From contig LNAC01000163.1 of assembly GCA_002007465.1 (NCBI GenBank), positions 1,034,370 through 1,098,369 of the forward strand: a DNA stretch of 64,000 nt. The letters run 5' to 3'. Below are positions 23,806 through 36,434 of this stretch, piece by piece. The notes beneath the pieces are model-generated. The model was not told the DNA's origin, ran no database searches, and saw only the letters and a list, made by a program, of their open reading frames with translations. Source of the stretch: Ailurus styani (Eukaryota; Chordata; Mammalia; Carnivora; Ailuridae). The first letter of the stretch is position 1. Every line of letters begins with the position of its first letter. The position numbers and the translations under genes are program-made.

Positions 23806-24464
23806 CTCGTTGCTGCTTTTTTTAACGTATTGTTCTTGTTTCATAGGTGGAACATTTCATCTTTCTGAGGGCATAGCAGGTTTTCTATTTCTTCATTTGT
23901 TTCTGAGTGTGTTTGTCTTTTACATTACTAGGTATTTGGTGATTCATGATCATTCATATTTAAGAAAAAAATAATATGAACATGAGCTCTTTATAGGTTG
24001 GTGACACTTGTTGATTCAGAGCTTTTTTCCTGGATACACAGGTATAGATCCAGTAGTGGTCTTGGAAGACTGTGAATTCCAAAATGTAGAGGTGCTTCAT
24101 ACAAGCCACATTGTATTTTTCAATTATTTTGAAAACAAAAAAAAATCATTTTTTTCTTTCATATGTTAAACTCTGGATTTCAGTCATTCTACTCTTATGA
24201 ATGAGCATAATATCCCTGCTGCATGCACAAATGGAATTAATCCCCCTATCTTCATCTTATGACTTATTTCCATTCTCCATTTTATTTAGTGCCCATTCTG
24301 AATTCAGCCAAGAAAGTGGAATTCCTCCTGCTACATTCATCTTCATGAACTTTAGGCTGTGCCTTCCTCCACTTTACTTTATCAATTTATACTTTCCATA
24401 ATTAGCAAAAGCATTTTCCACCCACTCTTTATTTCCCTCTTGCATTCTTTATTTTAATGAGTTT

Positions 24465-24577
24465 ATCGGGCTCTCTGCTCAGCAGGGAGCCTGCTTCCTC
24501 CTCTCCTTGTCTCTCTGCCTGCCTCTCTGCCTACTTGTAATCTCTCTGTGTCAAATAAATAAATAAATAAATAAATC
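24465..24577 (+). mobile_element. 5'-truncated CAN-SINE
   Basis: Starts inside the element at ATCGGGCTCTCTGCTC, so the tRNA-like promoter half is absent. The CT-rich part and (AAAT)n tail are intact. The perfect 12-bp target-site duplication TTTAATGAGTTT (24453-24464 and 24578-24589) shows it inserted in this short form rather than losing its head later. Confidence 0.93.
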
Positions 24578-24589
24578 TTTAATGAGTTT

Positions 24590-25689
24590 GTATCTTTTTT
24601 ATTCTTCTCTGATATGTTTGTAGGATCTCAGAAAAAAGTAGCCATTACTTATACAAAATAGGTTGCTGGAACCCATTCGGCCAATTATTTCTTGATTGTT
24701 CCATGAATCTGAAAATAGCATATGACTGACCTTATTCATAGATTTTATATTTTACTAGTCCAACTGTTCACTTTAATTTCATGTGAGGACCTGATAGCAG
24801 CTTATTTTATTCTGTGTGCTTACAGTCGGATTTACAATGGGTGCATTCACTGAAAGACCCTATCTATACATTAAAGTGAAAGCAGGCTTCAATAAAGGAG
24901 ATTTCTAATGTATGTTTTAAAATATCCTGAATTCAACTCTTTAGTACTTTAATATTCCTTTAAAATATTTTAATTTTTCTTAGTTTCAAAAATTGCTAAA
25001 CTAACATGGGATGTGATCACGTAGGCAGTATGCTAGGTAGATACAAAGAATGTATAGCCCACCCTCTGTTCTAGAATTTAAGTTATAGATTAACTATCTA
25101 ATTCCATTTCCTTTTACTTCAGGCATTTCCTGGAAAATAAAATTAAAAATAAAACTTTTAACTCATATTAATAAAATAAAATTCTAGAGAAGTTAACAGT
25201 ATCACTTTGTAATATGATGTAGAATTGGGAACCATTTAATCTGAATATGACTGAAAATGATTTTAAAATAGCTTACAGTTAAATGTGACCCATGAAACAA
25301 AGAGAATTTTAGACTTATAATAAATGTTTTTCTCATGCCTTTTATATTTTAATTTTAGCATATGAACAAATATTGTACTCTCATATGAAGAATCCATGTT
25401 TTTTTACACTAGTAACAAAGAAACAGTATTTTATTTCCCAATGAAGACTATAACTTTATAAGATGAAATGCCAGCTTCAAGCTAAATACTTGCAAGGAAC
25501 ACATTTATTTACAACCAACTTCCCATGTTAATGCATAGATATCCTTCTTTCCAGATGACTAGAAAAAAAAATGCATTAGGCTTTCACTAAAAGGCCAATG
25601 GGAATAGAAGAATTTTTCAATAGTTTAGGTAATTAAGCCATGGAAATAATGCAGACCACATACAGAAGAGGCCCTCAGAGTTTGTAATT
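24590..25689. other. Unassigned AT-rich DNA
   Basis: No gene. A weak reversed L2-like piece may lie at 25005-25100. Confidence 0.35.
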
Positions 25690-25895
25690 TTGAGAGCTTA
25701 CCAGGTGCCAAACATTTAAGACACATTATCAAAAGTAATCATTACTACAATCCAATAAGATAGATAAAATTTTGACTCATTTTAGAAACCAGAAAATGGG
25801 TAGGAAATGTTAATCAACTCAGTTGGTTGTTGGTAAGGCACAGAACCAGGTTTTGACCCAGGATTTTCTGACTATAGAGTCAATGTTATTAATAA
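25690..25895 (-). mobile_element. MIR SINE
   Basis: Reversed MIR from 'ccaggtgccaaacattt' through 'aatcattactacaatcc' and 'ttttgacccaggattttctgac'. Nearly full length. Confidence 0.65.
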
Positions 25896-25924
25896 TTTAT
25901 TCTGTAATTATTTCCAGAACATCT

Positions 25925-26178
25925 AACCAAAGGGCAGGCAATTTTTATGACACTAGGATGCAGTAGTAAATAATTCAGATGTAGCTCTTGCCCCTCTGGT
26001 TATTATATTCTAGTAATGAAAGTAGGCATTGGTTAATAGAGACAGATAACTCAAAGACAGCTTGCATGCCTCTGGCTTGAGCAACATTGTTGATGGTCTG
26101 CTGTAGACTAAATGCTCAGATTTAGATATGTTGAATTTGAGGAGCCTTCTCAATGTCAAAGTGAAATTTTCAAGTATG

Positions 26179-26214
<36 letters not shown>

Positions 26215-26260
26215 AGAAACTCAGAAGGTAGCTCCAAAGGTACAGATTTTGACATTTCCT
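25925..26260 (-). mobile_element. L2 LINE fragment
   Basis: 'gggcaggcaatttttatgac', 'atatgttgaatttgagg' and neighbours occur in the order of reversed L2. It is interrupted by an (AT)n tract. Confidence 0.45.
26183..26212. repeat. (AT)n microsatellite
   Basis: About 14 uninterrupted TA units. Confidence 0.95.
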
Positions 26261-27157
26261 GATTAATAATTAAAACTATTTCACAAATGGAATGTTAAAA
26301 ATGCAATAGGAGTACATGTACCAGGACTAAACAAGAAATTCTGTCAAAAAGACATAAACCACAAAATGTCATAAAATTACAAATCCAGCCAACGAGACAT
26401 GGCCACAGGTAGGGGACCTTGAGAATAAATACAGAGCTCACAGCTTAGTTGGGTACACCAGGTTTGGGGACATTCATCACAGATGCTCACACAACAGACT
26501 TCAAATCGGCATGGCTCAAACTTTCCTTACTGACCTCTACATAGTACATGTTGAAAGCATCACAGTCCAATACCATGTTTTGATACCAACGGAAATTGGC
26601 CATAAGCAGCATTTTCACTTATTGAATAATAGTTGGGTGTAGAACAAGAAACATATTCTTGAACAATGTATGCATCTCTGAACTAGAAAAAAGGATAATC
26701 ACAAAGGAAGTAGAAAACTATCATTTTTATTTTATTATAGTCTTGCTCAATGTCAGAGGCTAATTAGATAAGTCTTACTTTGTGTTAAGATTGTAAGAAC
26801 CTTCTTTAAAATATAGACCCTGAAGCCTATGGGAAAGAATGGTTTTGCTCATTAGAGCTGAGAGGACTAGGGCATAGAAACAACTGTAAAAACCAACTGC
26901 TCCTATTTACCTTCGTATCCAGTGTTTGCTACATTAAAAAAAAAAACTCTTTTAATTGTTCTTTTTAAAATGTGAAGCCAGCACAGCACAATAGCATAGT
27001 GAAACTTGAAACTAAAGTTAAACAATTTTAATATACTCCTTTATTGACTCACACCCTCATCTGCCTTCCTGGAGATGGTAAAATTACAGTACAGGCAATT
27101 ATTTTTCAAGAATTTATAAACTGTTGCTTGGAAATTTTACCAATTGCATTTAATCCT
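26261..27157. other. Unassigned DNA
   Basis: 26380-26650 is more balanced in composition than its surroundings and has no identified repeat. I could not match it to a transcript, and no open frame runs through it. Confidence 0.35.
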
Positions 27158-27172
27158 AAGAAGTTGATTTTT

Positions 27173-27352
27173 TTAAGATTTTATTTATTTATTTGGCAGA
27201 GAGTGATCACAAGCAGGCAGAGAGGCAGGCAGAGAGAGAGGGGGAAGCAAGCTCCCACTGAACAGAGAGTCCGATGCCAGACTCGATCCCAAGACCCTGA
27301 GATCATGACGCTGAAGGCAGAGGCTTAACCCACTGAGCCACCCAGGCACCCC
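27173..27352 (-). mobile_element. CAN-SINE, full length
   Basis: Reverse orientation, ends in 'gagccacccaggcacccc'. Target-site duplication AAGAAGTTGATTTTT (27158-27172) against AAGAAGTTAATTTTT (27353-27367), one mismatch. Confidence 0.93.
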
Positions 27353-27584
27353 AAGAAGTTAATTTTTAACCATAGTATAAATGGATATCTCATTATTTTG
27401 CATCTTAATTCTCTTGCTTAAATTTTATTCTTTCAGCACTACTTCTCTATGCTTATTTACTCTTTAGCAAGAAAGAGTTTTCCAGCCATACAAGGGTCTC
27501 ATTATTTTTGTCTTTCCTGGGCTGTATTTGGCTATATTTGCATTTCTGTGTGTTCTAATTTTTTACATATCAATAAAGTTTGTA

Positions 27585-27790
27585 GTATATTGCATTGGAC
27601 TAGGAGTCAGGGGTCCAAGTCATAGTAATTGCAAAATAGTAGATAGTGCTTTAGAAAGTTTGTGGATATAGATTTCACTACTAAATCTCCTAATTATATG
27701 GCCTTGGAACAATTATTTATTACTCCTGAATCTGGTGATAATATCTACCTTTCATATAGAGTGTTTGAAATACAGTAGGCTATCAAAAAC
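27585..27790 (+). mobile_element. MIR SINE
   Basis: 'gcattggactaggagtcagg' and 'atatggccttggaacaatta' are the MIR 5' and core segments. The tail 'gtgtttgaaatacagtaggc' follows. Confidence 0.55.
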
Positions 27791-28117
27791 ATCAGAAAAC
27801 TCCCCACTTCCCACTTAACCTCTATAACAAATAGGAGGCCTTTTTTTCCAACCATACAGTATTGGGGTCATGTCACTGAGACATGACAAATTACATTGAT
27901 GAATGTGCCCATCCCACCAACATAGAAATTCTATAAAAATTATGTAATTCATTGTTAATACAAAGCTAACCTTGAAATAAAGGAAATCATCAAATAAATA
28001 TGAACAGAAAGCTAGAATTAGAAGGTGAGAGCTGATATTACAGAACATTTTATTTGACCATAAGTCAATGAAAGTACAAATCAAGGACAAAAAATACAAG
28101 AAAAAGTAACTCTTACC
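27791..28117. other. Unassigned DNA before the duplicated block
   Basis: No gene. The 116-codon minus-strand frame 27815-28165 runs into the CA repeat and looks like chance. Confidence 0.4.
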
Positions 28118-28146
28118 TTTGGAAAACAAACAAAAACACACATACT

Positions 28147-28168
28147 CTCTCACACACACACACACACC
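28147..28168. repeat. (CA)n, copy 1
   Basis: CTCTCTCACACA... run; the counterpart at 32306-32327 has one CT unit changed to CA, with the same total length. Confidence 0.85.
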
Positions 28169-29262
28169 CCTAAGTAATTCAAGTATCAGAAGAGAAATTA
28201 TAATGGAAACTTAATAATGTTTAGAACTAAATAATAATATAACCAACACATATCATAACTTAAGGATGCAAATAAAATGGCAAGTTAAAGAGAAACCAAT
28301 AACCTATGAGTTCAATATTAGAAACAAGTATTAGAAATAAATGAGTAGTTCAGTCAGAAAATAACACACAAAAGCCCCACAGGAAAAAAGAAGGTAGAAA
28401 ACAATAAAGAGGATAGCAACAACTAATGAAACAGAAAACAAAGGAAAAATAGGAAATTGTTTTAAAATATCAAATGAAATAGACAAACATTAGATTAAAC
28501 AGAAATAAAGATGCCATAATTAGAGAGAGAGCTTAACTATAAAGATAGTAGGTAATTACAGTAAACTGGAATCTAGTAAGTTTGAAATCAGCTAAAATAA
28601 ATAATTTTATATAAAATTCTAATTGCCTAAAGGAAATATGAATTAACATGTAATGATTAAAGTGTTTTTTAAAAAGAAGTCAAAACTCTTCTCTCATTAA
28701 AAGCACCTATTCCACTATCTTAGACATAAATTTCCCCAAATCTCCAAGTGACAGATAACTATTTGTTATTGTAAATATTCCAGAGGGTATAAGAAGAACG
28801 TGCCTAAACTGATTTGATGAGGGTAGTGTTGCCTTGATTTCATAACCAAATTAGACAATACAAAACATAGATGAATCTCATTTCTGAATGTTTATAATAC
28901 TAACAATCCAGAAACATTTTTTAATTACTATAACCAAATATGGGTTGTCTCAAGAATCAAGGAAAATTTTGACAGTATAACATGCATTAATGTTTTCAAT
29001 GAATTGAAAGAGTGAAGAAGAAGCTACACATTTTTGCCCCAGTAGATGCAGGAAATCCAAGCACAGCATCTCCTGGTGAAGAATAGATGTGAACGAAAAA
29101 ATAACAAGTATAAATAGGATCAACAAAGGCACTGGTAATTTCTAGAGAAGGAAGAATCACATTTGAAGAATATTAAAAATAAAAAGAGCTGATAAATACT
29201 AATGCAGCCTAGATTCTAAAAGTAATTAAGTCATATGCTAACTTTTATACAAATATCAGATT

Positions 29263-29335
29263 ATTATGTCATACACCTGAAACTAATATAATGTTAAATG
29301 TCAATTATATCTCAAAATTTTGAAAAAGGGAAAGT
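29263..29335 (+). mobile_element. L1 3' end fragment
   Basis: 'gtcatacacctgaaactaat' and 'atgtcaattatatctcaaa' are the closing segment of an L1 3' UTR. The same piece recurs at 33422-33494 in copy 2. Confidence 0.6.
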
Positions 29336-29440
29336 TATATATATGCCTCTTCATTTATTTCTTATAACTAAAAGACACATCTAAAGGATTAAAAACTTAA
29401 AATGGTCACCTGCAGGGGATGAGTGAGGACAGGGTAGAGA

Positions 29441-29480
29441 ATAAGGAATAAGGGTGAGAATGATCTCACCCTTACCTTAT
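29441..29480. other. 40-nt imperfect hairpin
   Basis: ATAAGG, a 2-nt bulge, then TAAGGGTGAGA, loop ATGA, TCTCACCCTTA, CCTTAT: 11 + 6 paired bases. Its counterpart is 33600-33639. The stem is shorter than a usual microRNA precursor. Confidence 0.6.
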
Positions 29481-30579
29481 ACACTTATCTTTTATATAGT
29501 TTTGACTTTTGAAAACATCTTAATATTTCACAAATTCTAAAAACTAAGTCAAAATAATTAAAAGAACAAATCCATAATATTTTAGAATACAAATACAAAT
29601 AAATAAGCTTATTTGTTGTCAAACTGATGACAACACAACGTAGTAAATTATTAAGCAGGCTACCACAACATAGTATATTTACTCATAGTAAATATACAAC
29701 ATAGTATATTTACACATATTTACTCTGACTATAGACTCTAATTTGAAATATATTCTAATGATAAAAATAACTCAAAGAGTTCTTTGACTTTAATTAATAG
29801 TTTGTTGTGGGTAATGGCATTGGTATAGTAATTTTATAGCTGTTTTATCATCAGTATCCTAGTATTGAGCAAATGAGTAAATGTATTGAGCCTGGATTTT
29901 CACTGAGGGAGAAGGAGTTATCAGTAAGAAATGTAAGATGAGGAGAAATCTATGAATTGAATTAGAGGTATTGTAAATTCATGAATATATTTGTATTTCT
30001 ATATACATCTTTGTTTTTCCACTGAAAGGAGGCCTAGAAACATTGTTATCCAAGTAACACTATCTCCTACTAAAGAATTCCTTAGAGCATAGTTGATTCT
30101 AGCCCTGGGCCAAGAAAAGTGTTTTACTAATTTGGTGTATAGTTCCAGAAAATAAGGAAGAGTCTAAAGCCTAGTTGGGATCATATCAAAATGAAACAGA
30201 ACCAAGCTTGAAGGGGCTTGTGATGGTTTATTCTACTTGGGTATCTTTATCTTACTCTGGGGCCTGAAAGAAAAAGATAAGACTAAATAAAGAAACTCAT
30301 CAAACCATGCAAAGTTCCCCCTATTCTTCATTTTTTCTCTGAATATCCAAATAAGTTTTGAGTAAAATACAGTCATCATTTTCAGACTTTTTCCTGACTA
30401 CTAGAGGCTGTAAATATTCACATCACTTAACGAAGATACTGTCAGTTGTGTCAGAGTTTCTGAACAATGGAGATGTTCCCTAAGATGGTTCTATTATTCA
30501 AGCTCATTATTCCAAGGTTTATTCCTCCTGATATGCCTAATTCTACTTACCATATTTTGAGGATAATGCAATTTATGCC

Positions 30580-30714
30580 ATAAATGTTTATTTAGTACTT
30601 AACAGGTATATAATACTGGATTATATGCGTTATGAACATCCAGAGGACATAAAAAACTGCTCTTAATTTATCTGCAATCTAGTGGAAGATAAGAGACACT
30701 GAAATTACCCATAT
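30580..30714 (-). mobile_element. L2 LINE fragment
   Basis: Reversed L2 3' end ('ataaatgtttatttagtact', then 'ctgcaatctagtggaag'). Counterpart at 34739-34873. Confidence 0.5.
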
Positions 30715-30732
30715 AAAAACAAAACAATCTCA

Positions 30733-30936
30733 GGTGCCTGGGTGGCTCAGTGGGTTAAAGCCTCTGCCTTTGGCTCAGGTCATGATCTCAGGGTCCTGGG
30801 ATCAAGGCCCACATCGGGCTCTCTGCTCATCAGGGAGCCTGCTTCCTCCTCTCTCTGCCTGCCTCTCTGCCTACTTGTAATCTCTCTCTGTCAAATAAAT
30901 AAATAAATAAAATCTTTAAAAATAAAAAAAAGATTT
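30733..30936 (+). mobile_element. CAN-SINE, young, copy 1
   Basis: Full length with the 'gggttaaagcctctgcc' head. Perfect 18-bp target-site duplication AAAAACAAAACAATCTCA at 30715-30732 and 30937-30954. Confidence 0.95.
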
Positions 30937-31539
30937 AAAAACAAAACAATCTCAATTTTGATAGAACTCTGTAAAAAATGTTCTATAGGAAAGGGGAGTC
31001 AAAACTGTGATGATAACTTTTAAAAATAAAATTTTGAAAAATATCAAACTAGTACAATAAATGTTACTTTATCTCAATGAGGATTTAACATTTTGCACAG
31101 TATACACATATTCTTCCTCTGAAAGTATGATTTCAAACAGTGTATATAATACAGTTGAAGCAAGAAATAGATGCACACTCAAACTTGGTATATGAGAACA
31201 GTTTTTAAAAATCAGTTACAAATATGTGAGTAATTTAAGGAAAACAGCAGGCAATATTCAGTGTATCATCACTATATTTGCCTCTAAGATTAATTTATTG
31301 TCCTTTTTTCAAACAGAATTTTGTGCTCTCAAAATAGAAGGCACAAAATTCTCAGCAGCTACTCTATTATTGTGAGATCATTTCAATTCGGTCAGATTCT
31401 GATCTGAAACCAAAAATAACCAGCAATGCTCTTTATATAAGGTAACTCAGGAAAAGTATGTAGACAGAAGAAACCTAATTAGCATAAAACAAATGTTCTT
31501 TAGCCACTGTTTCTGTAGCTGGTGGTGAAGGTAAAGTTA

Positions 31540-32275
31540 ATCACAACAACATACTTGTACTCCCCATTGCATGTGATTTTTCATCTCTCCCAGTACCTCA
31601 CTCTGGTTTTCCACTTATCAGGGCAACTCAGCAGAGAATACTAAAAGGTGTCTCAGTGAATCCTCTCTGTTAGAAATAGTCTTCCTTGCCCCCGCTGTAT
31701 ATTAGAAACCACATTTCCCCTTGGTAATTGGAATTGGAATCATTCACATTGACTCCTTTTACCATTGGTTCCAAAGAATGAGGAACCCAAAATGCCAGAT
31801 GGTATTCTCAGCTTCTAGTTAAGTAGAACCATGATTGTCCACTTTGGAGACAGTTGGTTCCTCCTTTGGAGATAAGGACCATTATACTGACCAATATCAA
31901 AAGGTGTTGAGGCAGGTAGCAAAAACCTTGAAGTGGGTTATTAAGTACTTAGTTTAGAGTGGTCACACATATGTTCCACCTGGTTTCCAATTTTTGTGTT
32001 CTAACTATGAGGTAATTGATCACTGTTTCTAAGGCTCCCTGATTACTGAGCCTTTTAAGATAGCATCCATATCTCTCATGGAATTATCTCCCAGCTGATG
32101 CCATAACTAAACCTTAAACAACCCATTCCACTCTAATATCAATCAAATGTCTTCTTATTAGTGGAACACAGAGTGAGACTATGAATTCTGTGGTTGTGAG
32201 CCACTTCCATAATTCCAGAGTATGCCCCCAATCAGAGTCATTGTTGTATGAGATACCATGTCAATGGAGAACACA
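31540..32275 (-). mobile_element. ERVL-class internal remnant, copy 1 portion
   Basis: This is the duplicate of 35699-36434, the 3' (dUTPase-side) portion of the ERVL remnant described at 35690-37400, cut off by the N. No intact frame. Confidence 0.45.
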
Positions 32276-32276
32276 N
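32276..32276. other. Single-N assembly gap between duplicate blocks
   Basis: The N follows ...GGAGAACACA. The sequence after it restarts at TTTGGAAAACAAAC, which is 28118 again. Confidence 0.95.
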
Positions 32277-35200
32277 TTTGGAAAACAAACAAAAACACAC
32301 ATACTCTCACACACACACACACACACCCCTAAGTAATTCAAGTATCAGAAGAGAAATTATAATGGAAACTTAATAATGTTTAGAACTAAATAATAATATA
32401 ACCAACACATATCATAACTTAAGGATGCAAATAAAATGGCAAGTTAAAGAGAAACCAATAACCTATGAGTTCAATATTAGAAACAAGTATTAGAAATAAA
32501 TGAGTAGTTCAGTCAGAAAATAACACACAAAAGCCCCACAGGAAAAAAGAAGGTAGAAAACAATAAAGAGGATAGCAACAACTAATGAAACAGAAAACAA
32601 AGGAAAAATAGGAAATTGTTTTAAAATATCAAATGAAATAGACAAACATTAGATTAAACAGAAATAAAGATGCCATAATTAGAGAGAGAGCTTAACTATA
32701 AAGATAGTAGGTAATTACAGTAAACTGGAATCTAGTAAGTTTGAAATCAGCTAAAATAAATAATTTTATATAAAATTCTAATTGCCTAAAGGAAATATGA
32801 ATTAACATGTAATGATTAAAGTGTTTTTTAAAAAGAAGTCAAAACTCTTCTCTCATTAAAAGCACCTATTCCACTATCTTAGACATAAATTTCCCCAAAT
32901 CTCCAAGTGACAGATAACTATTTGTTATTGTAAATATTCCAGAGGGTATAAGAAGAACGTGCCTAAACTGATTTGATGAGGGTAGTGTTGCCTTGATTTC
33001 ATAACCAAATTAGACAATACAAAACATAGATGAATCTCATTTCTGAATGTTTATAATACTAACAATCCAGAAACATTTTTTAATTACTATAACCAAATAT
33101 GGGTTGTCTCAAGAATCAAGGAAAATTTTGACAGTATAACATGCATTAATGTTTTCAATGAATTGAAAGAGTGAAGAAGAAGCTACACATTTTTGCCCCA
33201 GTAGATGCAGGAAATCCAAGCACAGCATCTCCTGGTGAAGAATAGATGTGAACAAAAAAATAACAAGTATAAATAGGATCAACAAAGGCACTGGTAATTT
33301 CTAGAGAAGGAAGAATCACATTTGAAGAACATTAAAAATAAAAAGAGCTGATAAATACTAATGCAGCCTAGATTCTAAAAGTAATTAAGTCATATGCTAA
33401 CTTTTATACAAATATCAGATTATTATGTCATACACCTGAAACTAATATAATGTTAAATGTCAATTATATCTCAAAATTTTGAAAAAGGGAAAGTTATATA
33501 TATGCCTCTTCATTTATTTCTTATAACTAAAAGACACATCTAAAGGATTAAAAACTTAAAATGGTCACCTGCAGGGGATGAGTGAGGACAGGGTAGAGAA
33601 TAAGGAATAAGGGTGAGAATGATCTCACCCTTACCTTATACACTTATCTTTTATATAGTTTTGACTTTTGAAAACATCTTAATATTTCACAAATTCTAAA
33701 AACTAAGTCAAAATAATTAAAAGAACAAATCCATAATATTTTAGAATACAAATACAAATAAATAAGCTTATTTGTTGTCAAACTGATGACAACACAACGT
33801 AGTAAATTATTAAGCAGGCTACCACAACATAGTATATTTACTCATAGTAAATATACGACATAGTATATTTACACATATTTACTCTGACTATAGACTCTAA
33901 TTTGAAATATATTCTAATGATAAAAATAACTCAAAGAGTTCTTTGACTTTAATTAATAGTTTGTTGTGGGTAATGGCATTGGTATAGTAATTTTATAGCT
34001 GTTTTATCATCAGTATCCTAGTATTGAGCAAATGAGTAAATGTATTGAGCCTGGATTTTCACTGAGGGAGAAGGAGTTATCAGTAAGAAATGTAAGATGA
34101 GGAGAAATCTATGAATTGAATTAGAGGTATTGTAAATTCATGAATATATTTGTATTTCTATATACATCTTTGTTTTTCCACTGAAAGGAGGCCTAGAAAC
34201 ATTGTTATCCAAGTAACACTATCTCCTACTAAAGAATTCCTTAGAGCATAGTTGATTCTAGCCCTGGGCCAAGAAAAGTGTACTACTAATTTGGTGTATA
34301 GTTCCAGAAAATAAGGAAGAGTCTAAAGCCTAGTTGGGATTATATCAAAATGAAACAGAACCAAGCTTGAAGGGGCTTGTGATGGTTTATTCTACTTGGG
34401 TATCTTTATCTTACTCTGGGGCCTGAAAGAAAAAGATAAGACTAAATAAAGAAACTCATCAAACCATGCAAAGTTCCCCCTATTCTTCATTTTTTCTCTG
34501 AATATCCAAATAAGTTTTGAGTAAAATACAGTCATCATTTTCAGACTTTTTCCTGACTACTAGAGGCTGTAAATATTCACATCACTTAACGAAGATACTG
34601 TCAGTTGTGTCAGAGTTTCTGAACAATGGAGATGTTCCCTAAGATGGTTCTATTATTCAAGCTCATTATTCCAAGGTTTATTCCTCCTGATATGCCTAAT
34701 TCTACTTACCATATTTTGAGGATAATGCAATTTATGCCATAAATGTTTATTTAGTACTTAACAGGTATATAATACTGGATTATATGCGTTATGAACATCC
34801 AGAGGACATAAAAAACTGCTCTTAATTTATCTGCAATCTAGTGGAAGATAAGAGACACTGAAATTACCCATATAAAAACAAAACAATCTCAGGTGCCTGG
34901 GTGGCTCAGTGGGTTAAAGCCTCTGCCTTTGGCTCAGGTCATGATCTCAGGGTCCTGGGATCAAGGCCCACATCGGGCTCTCTGCTCATCAGGGAGCCTG
35001 CTTCCTCCTCTCTCTGCCTGCCTCTCTGCCTACTTGTAATCTCTCTCTGTCAAATAAATAAATAAATAAAATCTTTAAAAAAAAAAAAATGATTTAAAAA
35101 CAAAACAATTTCAATTTTGATAGAACTCTGTAAAAAATGTTATATAGGAAAGGGGAGTCAAAACTGTGATGATAACTTTTAAAAATAAAATTTTGAAAAA

Positions 35201-36434
35201 TATCGAACTAGTACAATAAATGTTACTTTATCTCAATGAGGATTTAACATTTTGCACAGTATACACATATTCTTCCTCTGAAAGTATGATTTCAAACAGT
35301 GTATCTAATACAGTTGAAGCAAGAAATAGATGCACACTCAAACTTGGTATATGAGAAAAGTTTTTAAAAATCAGTTACAAATATGTGAGTAATTTAAGGA
35401 AAACAGCAGGCAATATTCAGTGTATCATCACTATATTTGCCCCTAAGATTAATTTATTGTCCTTTTTTCAAACAGAATTTTGTGCTCTCAAAATAGAAGG
35501 CACAAAATTCTCAGCAGCTACTCTATTATTGTGAGATCATTTCAATTCGGTCAGATTCTGATCTGAAACCAAAAATAACCAGCAATGCTCTTTATATAAG
35601 GTAACTCAGGAAAAGTATGTAGACAGAAGAAACCTAATTAGCATAAAACAAATGTTCTTTAGCCACTGTTTCTGTAGCTGGTGGTGAAGGTAAAGTTAAT
35701 CACAACAACATACTTGTACTCCCCATTGCATGTGATTTTTCATCTCTCCCAGTACCTCACTCTGGTTTTCCACTTATCAGGGCAACTCAGCAGAGAATAC
35801 TAAAAGGTGTCTCAGTGAATCCTCTCTGTTAGAAATAGTCTTCCTTGCCCCCGCTGTATATTAGAAACCACATTTCCCCTTGGTAATTGGAATTGGAATC
35901 ATTCACATTGACTCCTTTTACCATTGGTTCCAAAGAATGAGGAACCCAAAATGCCAGATGGTATTCTCAGCTTCTAGTTAAGTAGAACCATGATTGTCCA
36001 CTTTGGAGACAGTTGGTTCCTCCTTTGGAGATAAGGACCATTATACTGACCAATATCAAAAGGTGTTGAGGCAGGTAGCAAAAACCTTGAAGTGGGTTAT
36101 TAAGTACTTAGTTTAGAGTGGTCACACATATGTTCCACCTGGTTTCCAATTTTTGTGTTCTAACTATGAGGTAATTGATCACTGTTTCTAAGGCTCCCTG
36201 ATTACTGAGCCTTTTAAGATAGCATCCATATCTCTCATGGAATTATCTCCCAGCTGATGCCATAACTAAACCTTAAACAACCCATTCCACTCTAATATCA
36301 ATCAAATGTCTTCTTATTAGTGGAACACAGAGTGAGACTATGAATTCTGTGGTTGTGAGCCACTTCCATAATTCCAGAGTATGCCCCCAATCAGAGTCAT
36401 TGTTGTATGAGATACCATGTCAATGGAGAACACA
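32277..36434. repeat. 4,158-bp duplicated block, copy 2
   Basis: Second copy. After its end, GGAGAACACA continues into unique sequence (TTCTGTAAAGTCC), whereas copy 1 stops there at the N. Copy 1 is therefore joined to unique sequence only on the left and copy 2 only on the right, as expected for two overlapping contigs placed end to end. Confidence 0.95.
34892..35095 (+). mobile_element. CAN-SINE, young, copy 2 of the same insertion
   Basis: Counterpart of 30733-30936 inside the second block. The tail differs slightly (A-run without the T, GATTT preceded by T) and the right duplicate reads CAATTTCA instead of CAATCTCA. Not an independent insertion. Confidence 0.95.

Larger units (their letters stand above)
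28118..32275. repeat. 4,158-bp duplicated block, copy 1
   Basis: Same sequence as 32277-36434 at a constant offset of 4,159 from end to end, so no net length change. I noticed about a dozen substitutions, for example 29095 G against 33254 A. It ends exactly at the N at 32276. Contents: CA repeat, AT-rich DNA, an L1 3' end, a hairpin at 29441-29480, an L2 piece, a CAN-SINE and part of an ERVL remnant. Confidence 0.95.

Noticed and set aside
28950..33291. Two near-identical 60-codon frames (28950-29132 and 33109-33291) as a gene pair
   Set aside because: They are the same sequence in the two copies of the duplicated block.
28118..36434. True segmental tandem duplication
   Set aside because: Equal length, a single N at the joint and two further cases of the same pattern favour an assembly artefact, though reads are needed to exclude it.
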